A stretch of DNA of 64,000 nt. Source: Helopsaltes ochotensis. Its lineage: Eukaryota; Chordata; Aves; Passeriformes; Locustellidae. Both the position numbers and the translations under genes were made by a program. The notes under the pieces are model-generated. The model did no database searches. It was not told the DNA's origin and saw only the letters and a program-made list of their open reading frames with translations. Shown one piece after another: positions 52,771 through 64,000 of this stretch (within the stretch, counting starts at the first letter, position 1; every line of letters begins with the position of its first letter). The stretch lies in the NCBI GenBank assembly GCA_013400155.1, contig VXBM01001084.1, positions 108,912 to 172,911 of the forward strand, written 5' to 3'.

Positions 52771-54306
52771 AATTCGGCTGCCTTTCCTTCCGACAGCCCT
52801 ACGCGGGGTTGCTTCTAAACCGAGTCAAGACAGTAGAGACTCGCTGGCGTCCTTTGCTATTCGCCTACAAGGACCGCACCATTGCTATTCATATAGCTGT
52901 GAAGGACTGGGAAGATGAAACGTGGAGAGAAATTCTTCTGAGCAGGCTCGGCCTGACACCGAAACAACTGCAAGATTTGTTGGATGAAGGGGAAAAATTT
53001 GGCAGAGGAGTTATTGCAGGTAAGCGTCCTTGGATTGTATTTTCTAAGCAAACTTTCAGCCCCTCAACAGGCACTCAAGTACACATCTGCTTTATGTGTT
53101 TGCACTCACTGTGACATTTCTTTAACACTTTGAAGGAGTGCGGCATGAGTTGTGATGGGGGGGCGTCTATTTCAATTCCTGTATGTTTCACCATAATATA
53201 TGTCACTTCCACACTTGTATTTTGAGCTTAGGAACTTGCTGAAACCATTCTGCAGTAAGCGTGGTCAAGCGAATTCATGATGTTGCAGCGCTTTGCATGT
53301 CATTTCAAAGTATACATAAATAATTACATAAATAAATCCTGTATCAGTTTCACAAACCCCCTCTGTCGCTTTTGATATTTGGGCAGTGGAGAAGTTTGTT
53401 CCTGTGACACACAGTGCAGAGGCAGTGATGTTTCACTGCATAAATTGTGCTGATGTATAGCAGGTGTTGCACACTGTACACTTAGAAAGTTTTTATCCAG
53501 TGCTCATTTTGTACTGTTTCATATCTTTGTTACACCATCTTTCATTGTCATTTGAATACTTTTAGTTATTACTGCACAAATCAATTCTCTCACGTACACC
53601 GAATGATGTTGTGATTCTACAGCGCTGAAAACGGTAGGTCCTACATACTAGATAGATTTGCAGCCTTAAAATAAATTGCATGCTTAAATGTGGAGTAGGT
53701 AGGAATTTTGCAATACTTTAATGATGTAAAAATGTTAATACAATAGTGGCTTCAGAGGAGAAGCCTGTTTATGCTTTACTGAAGATGGTCCAAGGCCAAA
53801 TGTAGCTCAGGAGTTTTAGTAGCAGCTGTGTCTCCTTAGCTGCAGGCTGTTTTTCAAGGAGTTCTGCATCCCTGGTTGTGATTTTAACTCTGCCCTCCTT
53901 CTTTTCTTCACCCAAGTTGAGTCCCATGAACTTTTGCAGCAAACAGCAGGGGTGGGAGGTGCCTTCCCTCTGTGCTCTTCTGATAACGAACAGGCTGTTC
54001 TCCGTCCTCAGGGAGGGCTACTGCTGGAAAACCTTTGTCTAGGAGATCAAGCTGGCAACTAATTTTGTATTTTAATTGTAAAATACAGGATTAATTGACG
54101 TTGGAGAGACATCACGATATCCAGAAAACCTGCCTCCTGAAGAGATTCTGGAGCTGGAAAACAAAGCTGTCCTCAGCAATCTAGAACAGAAATACTTGAC
54201 TGTTGTTTCAAATCCCAGATGGCTCCTGCAACCAATTCCTGCCAGGGGGAGAACAGGGGTGTGGCAGGTGGACATCCCTGAAGAGCTGATCCCTTCAGAA
54301 TTGTAG
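52767..54306 (+). CDS. EOLA1: EOLA1, ASCH-domain protein (two coding exons)
   Basis: Homologue of endothelium and lymphocyte associated ASCH protein 1 (formerly CXorf40A). Exon 1 codes from 52767 to 53019 (84 codons plus one base) and ends at GCAG|GTAAGC. Exon 2 runs from 54089 (after AAATACAG) to the TAG at 54304-54306. Joined length is 471 nt or 156 aa, close to the 158 aa of the human protein. The start is MKFGCLSFRQPYAG, the family's usual N-terminus, with A at -3. The ASCH domain (PUA-like fold, thought to bind RNA) covers roughly residues 4-95. The motif residues K21, E24 and R26 (KTVETR) are present, while residue 19 is Arg. Other family marks are FGRGVIAG at the exon junction and KYLTV..NPRWLL near residues 120-135. 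The mammalian protein is described as dampening LPS-driven inflammation with metallothionein MT2A; that role is inferred here. The intron is 1069 bp. It is tail-to-tail with TMEM185A, as expected from human Xq28. Confidence 0.95.
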
Positions 54307-54554
54307 GTGTTGGTCCTTTACTATTGTTTTTCCTGCCTAAAAGCAGACTCGGATTTAAGGTACTACTCTGTGAATTAGATTAGCATCTTGTTTAGGATTC
54401 TATTCCAAAACTATTTGAAATGGCAAATACATTTGAAGAACTGCTTTTTTTGAGACAAGTATTAATGTTTTTCTAGACGTTTCCTGTACAAACAGCTAAG
54501 TAAATGCTATTTGTTAAATGTTTCGTTATGGATTGTGTACCATTACAAATGTAA

Positions 54555-54560
54555 ATTAAA
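54555..54560 (+). terminator. Putative EOLA1 poly(A) signal, first copy
   Basis: ATTAAA, the commonest variant of the AATAAA signal, about 250 bases after the EOLA1 stop and followed by a T-run. No plus-strand AATAAA was seen between the stop and 55,660. Confidence 0.4.
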
Positions 54561-54736
54561 ATGATTTTTTGATACCTGCATCTCTTCCAAAACTATTTGA
54601 AATGGCAAATACATTTGAAGAACTGCTTTTTTTGAGACAAGTATTAATGTTTTTCTAGACGTTTCCTGTACAAACAGCTAAGTAAATGCTATTTGTTAAA
54701 TGTTTCGTTATGGATTGTGTACCATTACAAATGTAA

Positions 54737-54742
54737 ATTAAA
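54737..54742 (+). terminator. Putative EOLA1 poly(A) signal, second copy
   Basis: ATTAAA duplicated exactly 182 bases after the first. Either copy could be used, giving 3' UTRs that differ by one repeat unit. Confidence 0.4.
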
Positions 54743-55207
54743 ATGATTTTTTGATACCTGCATCTCTGACTATATGAAATGGTATTTAAAAGCAGGCTGC
54801 CACAATTAATAGGACATCTGTCCCAGACAACTCCTTGCCCTGCCTTAAGGGTTCTTTTCATTCACACTTCAGGCACACAAGGTGGGCACGTGACGGATAT
54901 AGCTCTGTGACCCAACAGACATTGCAGAAAGGCCATTAGGAGAAGCTGCTTGTACAAAATTAAATTGAGCAAGTATTACATTTTTTTCTCTTATTGAAGA
55001 TGAAAGATACTGGTTATCTTTGAAAATCTAATACTGAATTCAAGACAAGTGTGAAGAATTCCAAATAATAGCCACTAAGTTTTGGCACTCTCAAGAGTTT
55101 TCCAAAATTCACACCCTAGATTACAGTGAAAATCCTTTTGATTTTCTAGAGCAAGGCCACACCTAGGCACGGCTCTAAACACAGAACAGGACAAGCGGCA
55201 GAGCTTT

Positions 55208-55213
55208 TTTATT
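55208..55213 (-). terminator. Putative TMEM185A poly(A) signal
   Basis: AATAAA on the minus strand, about 1.74 kb after the TMEM185A stop codon. It is a canonical signal and lies on the TMEM185A side of the EOLA1 signals, so the two 3' ends would converge without overlapping, about 0.4 kb apart. Confidence 0.5.
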
Positions 55214-56953
55214 CAGACACTTTACTGGAGCATTTGGGAAACTTCCCTTGGACTATACCACCACTTCTGCCAGAGCAGAAGGCACCTCGCACCCGCAGTG
55301 CTGGGGCTGGGCTGTGACCTCGGCACACACAGAGCTGCTGCCAGCACAGCTGCAGGGCTGGGAATGCCTGCAGGGCAGGGCTGGGTGAAGCAGAGCAGCT
55401 CCCTGGCCCCAGGCAGGCCCTGCTGTGCCTTGGCTGAAGGGAAGGCGCAGAGGCTGCAGCTCCTTCGTGTCTGTCTGAGCTGTAAGGGCACCACTGCCTC
55501 GAGAGCTGCCTTGTGCTTGGCAAGTGGAGCCTTCCCGTGCACAGCTCTGCCTGCTCTCCCTTGGACTGCTCTCCTCCTGGGAAGTGGTTTCTTCTTTTCC
55601 ATGGCGCTGTGCTGGCAAATTGATGTCCAGTAACAATCGCGCTGATGTTTGATTTTTTGCAACCAGAATTTAATAAAATATATATGCATAAAAATATATG
55701 TATAAAACTGCAACAAAATTTGAACTGTGGGATGGGATGGGGTAGTGCTGGGTTGGGTTTCAGGCAGCAGCTGGTCCACAGGCTCTGGAGCATCAGAAAT
55801 GGAAGTGCTACATCCAAGTTTTTCACACATACACCTTGAACACGTGCAGAAATGTCCACGCTCCCTGCTCTTACTGCCATGCCAACACTAAAGAAATGAG
55901 ACCCGTGGTATTTAAGCTATCTAAACTGTGGGTTACCTAAACAGAGAGCAGCTGCAAGGGTTTGGGAATATGAGACATCTGTTTTTATAAACTACAGGAC
56001 TACACATTTCATAGACTGCATTTCTCCAAAGCACCTGTAAGTCCAAGGCACACTGTCAAAGCAGGTCTTTCTTCAGACAAGAAAATGCAATGCCAACACC
56101 AACAAAATCCTATCTTGAAAAGTTTAATCATTTACACTGACCAACACAAAGTTGGTAATGAAGACCAAGCTATGATATTTATACCAGCTAACCAACAGCT
56201 GTGAAACCTACCACAAATGCTTCTGTCATAGACCACATAATGCAAGGAGGAACAGCTTATTAAACAGTCTGATGGGAGAATGGTACATGCTGCTCAAGAA
56301 GAATGAAAACATGGAAACTGGAAAAGCAACAAAAACAACATGTAACTCCCAAGCCAGCACAAAAGTTGAAATACTTACATGGAAATTTACACAGCTAACT
56401 CAAAAGCATCATGTAAGTCACCATACATTCTACTTTCCCCCCACCCCAAAAAAGCTTTCCAGTGTTGCCTCAGAAGTGCAACACTCTTGTGCCTCTGTGG
56501 TTGAGACAATGATTGTGGCTGAACAGATAAAGAAGTAAAGAGGTACTATGCTAAGGCATCCCAAAGCATTTAAAAGAGACACAAAAAGTGTATATTTAGG
56601 ACCTAAAAGACACCTGAAATAGCATAGGCATTTCGTACAGGGTTTTTAAAAAAATACTTTTAGATAATACTTATACTGTACACAACAGGACTTTTAAACA
56701 ATATATTACACTGCTAAAAATGTTCATATAAATACTATACAGGCAAGCGTGCAACCAACCTGTAAGGAAGGTTCACAAAGTAGACAACCACATATTTCTG
56801 GAAAAGCACTCAGATTATCTTCAAGGTTTCTGATTTGTGTCATCCAAGCCACTGATTCAGCAATACCTATTTTAAAGGAATTGGGACAAGGCATGAGATG
56901 AAATCACATCTGTCTGCTGATGACCAGTTCAAGTTTAATATGCTACTGTCATC
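55214..56953 (-). other. Probable TMEM185A 3' UTR
   Basis: Non-coding sequence between the stop codon and the distal AATAAA. The distal part (55,250-55,640) is GC-rich, and all three minus-strand frames are open together over about 380 bases, which points to low stop-codon content rather than a gene. The proximal part is AT-rich with A/T tracts near 55,670-55,710. Confidence 0.5.
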
Positions 56954-59900
56954 TTAATCTGGCATGTCAATGTTTAGCTTGGGAGGTGGAATCACGTATT
57001 TCCCAGGACTCTGTGTAATGACCACTCCAGTCTTTTTCCGAAACATGGGCGCGATTTTGGGCGGTTCTGGCAGCGGCGTTTCTTCCGTCTCCTCGTTATC
57101 CTCGTGATGGAGATCGTAAGAGATATTTCCGTATTCTCGCAAAAACGGGAAGATTTCAAGCAGGAACTGGCAAAAGTCTTTGCGAATTCCAAACCACCCT
57201 AAAAGAAACCAAATCATTTTGCGTTGTTAACAGAATGAACAGTTAATTAAGCAGACTATTTAAGGTCTCTTGATTGTTTGCATATAAATAAGATTTGTTA
57301 ATGCAGGTTCTCAGTGTTTCTTATGCCTATCATAACATAACAATTCAGGTTATTTACACACAGTCTGGACAAGCATTTGCACAGCTTCATGTCTGCCATG
57401 TGCATGCCTGTGTGTAAATTACAGCTACACTACCCCAACAAAAATCCGTTTTGCTTCACACATTACACGGTGTCGGGCCACATCAGTACAGAGAAGGAAC
57501 GCTAAAGACTTTGCACCTCAACCAAAGTAAACAGTGCCACAGGGGAGGACACTAAGCACTGAAACCTTACTACAACTGCCTGAAAACAGTAGTAACAGAA
57601 AAGTCCTTTTTAAGAATACAAATCTTAATAAAATACATTGATTTTTAATGTTTCCACGATTCTGAAATACTCACAGTGATTGCCTCCTTTTTGTCCAAAT
57701 GTTGTTGCCATTAATGTTATCAGTGAAAGCCACAGAGGAACAAATATGGGTATGAAAGAAAAAGAATTATGCCCATCCAGTCTGTGTACCAGCAAGATCT
57801 AAATGGCAAAATAAAGTACACAATGTCAGTTCAATAGCGTTACTCACTTTCAAACTGCTTAAAGCATATGCTGATCTGAAATCTTTTTAACTTCACACAT
57901 GTGTGAGGAAAAAAATGGCCTTCACAGAAGCATGTAGTTACAGTTCCATTGTGATGCAGATTTTACTCAAGAAACTTTAAAGGAACATAGAACTCTCATT
58001 TGTGTTTCATATTTGCTTTAATACTTTTATTCCAAAACAAAGAGCAGTATTGCCGTTTCAGTAAGTTCAAAAATCATCATTCATTACCTACTGAAAAAAA
58101 GAAAACGAGACAAATCGAAGTCCTCTTGGCTTTTCCTACCTCAAAGGTGAGCAGTGGGACTACAATTGTCATCCAGCTGACAGCCATGGTTATGTGTGTC
58201 CTCCTCTGCTCGGCGATGACGTCCATGGAGCGCAGGAACAGCACGGACCACACGATGTAATAGAGCACCACCAGGCACAGGAAGGACATCAAGATCCACA
58301 GGGGAACACAGACAACCTGAAAGAAAGGCACATTGGATTTGTTTGGGGTTTTTTTTTAAATAAAGTGAGTCTATAAATTAAGCCTAAACAAGGAAATGAA
58401 GTCTTTAACTAATACAATGTCTAACAGAAGGGCATCAAACTCGTGTTGTTTTGAGATGTAAAAGTTCAGGGGTTCCTCAGTTTTCTAAACCCCATCAAGT
58501 TGAAATAATTTAAAATTAAGGCAATGTAGTTCAACTTTGGTTAAGAGTTCTGTGATTTTCCATGGGCTCAAACTGTACTTGAAACTTATTTTTAGCAAGT
58601 AGTTCCTACACTGGATACGTTACTTTAAAGGGTTCCAATCCTTTCTCAATTTTTTTCCACAATAGAAAGGACAGACATAACCATGCCAGACTGTCAGTTT
58701 TATGGTAGTTTACAAAAAGCCAGACACAAACAGTGCCTTTGTATTCTAAAGGCACTGGGGACAGGACATCTCAGCAGTTCTGACAGTGACTACTTGCACA
58801 GTAGGTGGATTTACATGCATGGTAACACAACAAATAAAACAAGTTCTTTACCAACACATTCTCTAACCCACCAATCATTTTCATGGCTTGTTTAGTGTTT
58901 CCACTGGGAACTGTGGGTGAGGATTTCTGTTTTAACTGCTGCTCAGAGATGAACTGCAGTTGATGGCACATTCCTCTCCCTCAGAGGACGATGTGCCCAA
59001 AGAGCAGCCTCTGATTCCCTCTGATTCTACAACCACTGAATGAAATGCCAGACCTTCAGTGGAGGATGGCAAAAATGGGATCATGGACTGATCATGTACA
59101 GTTCCCTAGAATAAGTATCTTTATGAAATTCAGCATTTAAACAAAAGGATAAGAAGAAAACACTGTTTACATACAAGCCATGGCCATCTGATGATCTCAT
59201 CTAGTCTGAGTGCGATAAATATGAACTGTAGAATATTGACTGAACACAAGATTTCCAGCTAGAAAAAGAAAAAAAACATGAGTTAACTTTTAGTACTTAC
59301 TGATCACCTAATCAGATGCAGAACAGGAATGAGCAGATAATGTATTTCAGATTAAATACTTATGAAAATAATAACAGATTAACAACTGCTTTCATTACTC
59401 AAGTCAAAAATTGATGTCCTGGATTAAAGGCAGGCCCCTCATGTTTCTAGCAAATGAAAGGGAAATAATGAAATCTTCACAGAATAAAAAGAAGAGAAAG
59501 TAGAACAGCACTAAGTGAAGATGACTAAGAGTAAAAAAAAAAAATTAGTTGAGACAGCTGTTGCCTTTTATGGATTCCACTTTCTTCTGCCAGTACTTAG
59601 CAGCTGTGCAGTCATCTGTAAATCAATGGGCAATCAAGCATCATCCAGTAGATGGCAAGCACTTCCACACAAATTTTACTTTTAGCATTGGTTAACTGGT
59701 AATAGAACCCTGCAAAATAAAATTCTATTGGCAAATGTTCCAAAATGAACTCAGGATATCACTTTACCAGCCATCATAACAATCACTTACCAAAAATGTT
59801 TCTCTCTAGTGAAAAACTCATCTTATGCTAATGTTAGAGAAATAGCTCCTTGAAATTAAAACACCTGGAAAAGCTGAGCCTCATTTAAAAATCAGATTTT

Positions 59901-62900
59901 TAATTGTCATGGGGTAGTTTGAGGACATAGCAAAAATGAAAACCTCCTTTAAAAAAATTCAGTAGGAACTCTTAATTTATTGCAAAATGTCACAATTGTG
60001 GGAGCACCTTGAGAATCTTTCCAAGGTTCTTCCAAAACCAAAGAGACCTAGAGATAAGATAGAGGCAGAAAATAAAATCCTAACATTACTGCCTACCATT
60101 CACATTCCCAAATTAAAGATTAAACACACAGATTGTGATATTAAGACATTTTCAGGCCTGATTATGTGGAGCTCTGGAAATTCAATTCTGCCTGGAGACA
60201 GTGCTTGCAATCAGTGGAATTTTTTCCTGTTGTTTCCATGTAAGTGTCTGGTATTGATCTATACTGCAGAGTTCCTGGCGAGGTATTTTAACACAAACTA
60301 ATAAAAAAGCAGGTTCAAAACATGCTGCAACCTAGAAGATACTAGAAAAAGTTATGTTATTCCTGACCCTGATTTCACTCCCATTTACAGGTGAGTGCAA
60401 TTAATTGATGAGTGCAATTAATTGGACTGATGCAGTGTTCTGTATTGTGCTGTCCTGAGAGACAAAGTGGCACAGAACTGATGCCAAGCCCTGCACTGCC
60501 AGGACTTTTCTGCCTCACCTCCAGAGATCTGTCGTGTCGGAATCCCCACACACAAGCTGCCACCGAGACTGGAGACACAAAGAAGAGGGGCATGAAGACC
60601 AGAAGCCAGAAATGGGTTCCTCTTTCAATCCTGTCACACACCAGCACTTCAAACATCAGCAGTAGCAGGTGGATGCCTACTGCAATTAACATAGCTTTGA
60701 ACTCCACACAGGTTTCTCCTTCTGCTCTGAAGAGAGGATAAGGAAGAATTTATTTGCCTGTGAGAAATCACATTACCCTGCAAACATCCCAGGACATTTG
60801 CTTGAGCTTCAAATACTAAAATTTGTTTTTAATAAACATACACATTCTACCCATTAAACTCCACTCTCAATGACCTAATGGGATTTCTTGCCCATAAAGC
60901 TGCACGTTGGAAGTATTTTACTTAAAGGGTGCAGTGGGATTTTTACAATTTGAAAATTTTTTAAGGATTCCATAGCTGGGCAGATGAAACAGGATTTCTT
61001 TGCTAGTATATCAACAGTCAGCTATCATGTAGGCTATTAGGAAATAAGCTAAATTTAAATTTATCTGTTTGATTTCCGCACCAGCATTCACTGAATCAAC
61101 ATCTTTCCCCAGAATTTATTTACCTAAGCCAGGGTATTGCAACAGATATTTTCTGTTACTAAAATATCTGTGAAATGCCAGCACTCAGCTTCTCCCTACA
61201 CCATTAGACCCATTACTAGAAGGGGCAAACAGGACCTGAACCACACAAAACGAGGGTGTATCAGGAGATCTGCGCACCAACATCCTCCATTTAATATTCA
61301 CGGGCAGAATATTTAATTTAACTTCACACAGGCAGAAAAGACATTTATCGCACTTCATTTAAGGTCATTTTCCTTTTGCCCTGGGATCTCCAAATTCGCA
61401 TTCTACTCAAATTACCAAACACCTGAACACTGATTTATCTAAAGGTGTGAAGGTTATTTTGTCCCGGAGTGAGAAGAGCCGACATCCCCCCTGTTTTGGC
61501 AGACAAACAGCACCAGCTTACCGGTACTGCGGGTTCCGGGCCCACACTCCCGTTCCCACCGAGGCACCGACGATCACCATTAACTTCCACAGCCATATCG
61601 GAGCAAACACGGCCCAGTAACTCCACTGAATTTTGTCGTCCAGACGGAGAGAGAGCAACACAGAGAAGAGCAGCAGGCAGGCGTAAATAAGGAATTTGCT
61701 GTTGAACAAACAAAAAAAACCCAGTCAGGAATCAAAGCAGGCAACTTCACATTAACTTCTTAGAGTGCAGCTAAATCAGTCCCAGCTGGAATTTCACTGG
61801 ATACTTCCTAATAGAAAACATGGCAAGCTTCTTTGCAAAGAATCTGATATTTCATCATAGATACAGCATAAGTCATCTCTTTCACTTATAGAACCAAGGC
61901 TTCAAGGAAACACATCAAAAGCATTTTTGCATAACAATCTCAGTGAATGGACTGAGATTAATAGTTCCCTTCCACAAGGATCCAGTCAGTATTATTAGAG
62001 GCTCACAAATTTACCAGCTGTACATGTTTTTAAGAAATGCGTTCTGCCATACAAATCATATGAAGTAGCCTTTGATATTCAAAACTGATTTACATAATTT
62101 ATGAAATTTTATCCATATTACTTTAACTAAAGGTTAAAAAATATTGAAATTGTAATAGGGCAAACTTCAGAGAATTTTTTTCTTAATACTTACATTCAGT
62201 TAAAAAACCCAGTATTATAGAAAAGAAAAACACAACAGGTTACACTTTTAGCAAAGTTACCTATTATACACTGAAGTTTCTCACTGGAACATTGAGGACG
62301 ATGCTTACAAATTTAAAATAGCTACATTTATAACACAGTCAATTTAAGAATGAATAAACCTATCTGGGATACTTGAGCAGTGGCACAGCAACTGCTTGTA
62401 CCACCAAAAATCAGACAAAATAATTACACAGTAGGTGATTTCCTCAAAGGACAGGAAGGGAAGAGTCTCCCACCCATCCAGCAGCAGCTCACCGAGTGCT
62501 TTATAAAACACATAATTAGGTTTCAACATTGCTTCAGTGAAGTAATTGTATGTATTTTAAACCACAGATAACATAAGGGACAGAATAATGCAGCAACAGT
62601 CAGGAATATTACCATTCCTCCAACAGCACAACTCCAACTACCCACCTTCACTCACATCAAATAAAAAAGCATTCACCAGATCAGGACTGCTACGTTTGAT
62701 ATCAAGCTGTTTTGTCTCTACTCAGAACAGGTATCTCATCTGCACCTTAATAATGAAAACCAGATTTATTGCGTCAGCATCTCCCTGCATGCTTGATGAA
62801 AACTGCTTTGGGATAGGATGATATAAACCAGTCCCGCTTCATAGCGACGAAGAGATGTGTCACCTCCTCGGCTAGTCATCCTTTTTTGACATTCAATATT

Positions 62901-63932
62901 TGTGCAATTCGTTTTTCCTGGCTCCTCCATAAATTACAGCACTGAAACACCACTGCTCCCCGGGTGTTCCAGGCACATCAAAACACAGAGACACCTGCAA
63001 AAGTGCAACATTCGGCTCGCTCATTCATCACTCAGCACCCAAAGAAGCTGCAAGCACCGCTCTGCAGTAAAAAAACTTCCTAAGCTTCCAGGACTTCTGC
63101 TCTTACTTTTCCATCACTCCCACCACACATATTTCAATTGTTCATTTCAGCGTTTCCTGGAGCTTTGGTTACCCTTTTGTTTGTCTGAACGACTGACTGA
63201 ACACAGCCTGCTCCAACTGGCATCACGTAAGGAAAGCCTCTTTCATATGAAAAGGTTTCTCCAGGACTCTCAGCACCTCCAGCCACCTTGCACAACTTAC
63301 CTGCAGGCCCTTAGCCTGTGCTCTTAAAATATGTGGTAAAACACGGTCAAATTTAACTCATTCTCTCCGTTTCTTTAAAAGATACTCGTCCGGAGTTGCT
63401 CGGAGAGGCAGCAGGAGCCCAGGCTGCAGGGACCATGGCATTGTTAATGTGGAGGGGGCCCGAAGGAAGGGCTCGCCCTCCCCTGTGCAGCCCAGGGCTG
63501 TTCCCACCTGCGGACACGGAGCCTCCGCACCAGAAACAGCCTGCGAGTAATCCCGGGAATAATCTGAGAAAGTTACAGGAACACAAAGCAGATGAGGGCA
63601 AGCGGGGCTGGGCAGCAGATGCAGAGCGCTGGCGTTCCCAGCCCCTCAGCGCCGAGAGCGTGCACCGACACCCGGGGCTGCGGGAAGGTTGCATTCCGTA
63701 ACCTCAGAGGTTTTTTCCAGCCTGGCTGGTTCAGCGATTGCGGCCAGGAAAGCGGCCGGGTTCCAAACGCCGCCCGAGCTCGCGGTGCGGAAGGGCCACC
63801 CGAGGCCGCGCTCCGCTCCAAGGCAGACGGGTCCCGCACCCAGCGCTGCTCCCGGCCGGGCCCGCAGGGCTAACACCGCCCGTGGCGCGCTCACCTGGGG
63901 TTGAAGTCCTGGAAGAAGCCGCGCAGGTTCAT
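56954..63932 (-). CDS. TMEM185A: TMEM185A, multi-pass membrane protein (seven coding exons)
   Basis: Transmembrane protein 185A (FAM11A). Coding exons in gene order are 63932-63895, 61698-61522, 60726-60519, 59258-59175, 58316-58140, 57798-57675 and 57198-56954. They sum to 1053 nt, 350 aa plus TAA, the same length as the human protein. All introns are GT-AG and all phases join cleanly. The protein opens MNLRGFFQDFNPSKFLIYA and has about eight hydrophobic segments, near residues 14-33, 39-62, 82-102, 111-132, 142-159, 170-197, 210-230 and 243-263. A C-terminal tail follows with DFCQFLLEIFPFLREYG (277-293), an acidic HEDNEETEE run (301-309) and the ending KLNIDMPD. No signal peptide is evident. 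Molecular function is unknown; a CGG repeat in the human 5' UTR is the FRAXF fragile site. The introns argue for TMEM185A rather than the intronless mammalian copy TMEM185B. A Kozak-like G stands at -3. Confidence 0.96.
60392..60425. repeat. 17-bp tandem repeat in TMEM185A intron 3
   Basis: TGAGTGCAATTAATTGA is followed at once by a second copy differing at the last base (60409-60425). It lies about 95 bases past the exon 3 donor. It is a minor expansion site. Confidence 0.9.
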
Positions 63933-64000
63933 CGCGGCCCCTCTACCAGGCGCTCATGGCGCGGCCCCGCCACCGCTGCAGCGCCTGGCCTGGCCTGGCC
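63380..64000 (-). promoter_or_regulatory. CpG-rich promoter region of TMEM185A
   Basis: The last 600 bases are strongly GC- and CpG-rich, covering the 5' part of intron 1, coding exon 1 and the 5' UTR. No TATA box is visible, in keeping with a CpG-island housekeeping promoter. The transcription start probably lies beyond or near the window edge. The edge itself shows a short CCTGG-type repeat (63983-64000) rather than a CGG expansion like the human FRAXF repeat. Confidence 0.65.
63943..63957 (-). promoter_or_regulatory. Four-codon uORF before TMEM185A
   Basis: ATG AGC GCC TGG TAG on the minus strand, with a strong GCC context before its ATG. Its stop ends 10 bases before the TMEM185A start codon. 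If transcribed it should capture some scanning ribosomes and reduce initiation at the main ATG. Confidence 0.55.

Larger units (their letters stand above)
54403..54766. repeat. Perfect 182-bp tandem duplication downstream of EOLA1
   Basis: Copies 54403-54584 and 54585-54766 are identical by eye over 182 bases. They lie about 100 bases after the EOLA1 stop codon, in its likely 3' UTR. Complete identity suggests a very recent event or an assembly stutter. Each copy contains one ATTAAA. Confidence 0.93.

Noticed and set aside
52066..53114. Long open frames of about 190-310 codons across the N gap
   Set aside because: They are open only because N codons cannot be stops. The true EOLA1 start is at 52767, and the frame beyond 53019 is intron.
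53140..53170. GGGGGGGGCG run in the EOLA1 intron
   Set aside because: A single G-run without neighbouring runs; not a quadruplex candidate.
55209..55880. Minus-strand frame of 223 codons
   Set aside because: Overlapping frames of the same strand are equally open, no domain is recognisable, and it lies in the expected 3' UTR of TMEM185A.

Overview
This 64-kb window is vertebrate nuclear DNA, most likely from a bird. The evidence is a CR1 LINE tail ending in the typical avian 3' signature, ERV-type LTR pieces, low repeat density, compact spliced genes and a GC-rich promoter block lost to an N gap. The species cannot be named from the sequence.

Layout: positions 1 to about 52,150 hold no protein-coding exon I can recognise. 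This AT-rich stretch contains one CR1 relic (about 3.8-4.4 kb), traces of ancient SINEs, simple repeats and several unusual structures: a G/T tract with quadruplex potential, a 24-bp perfect palindrome, a near-perfect 22-bp hairpin and a nested tandem repeat. At 28.1-31.1 kb an LTR-bearing segment occurs twice, the two 1442-bp copies being joined by a single N. This looks like an unresolved contig overlap rather than real biology.

The right end carries two tail-to-tail genes that I could rebuild exon by exon. EOLA1 (+ strand, coding exons 52767-53019 and 54089-54306, 156 aa) encodes a small ASCH-domain protein. TMEM185A (- strand, seven coding exons between 63932 and 56954, 350 aa) encodes a multi-pass membrane protein. 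The two genes are also neighbours in human Xq28, which supports the calls. All splice sites are GT-AG and every phase fits. Each gene has a very short upstream ORF directly before its start codon. EOLA1 is followed by a perfect 182-bp tandem duplication that doubles a putative ATTAAA poly(A) signal.

There is no operon, CRISPR array, phage or other prokaryotic system here, and I found no convincing new multi-gene system. The best leads are the hairpin at 48.4 kb, the duplicated poly(A) region of EOLA1, the paired short uORFs, the G/T tract at 23.9 kb and the probable false duplication.
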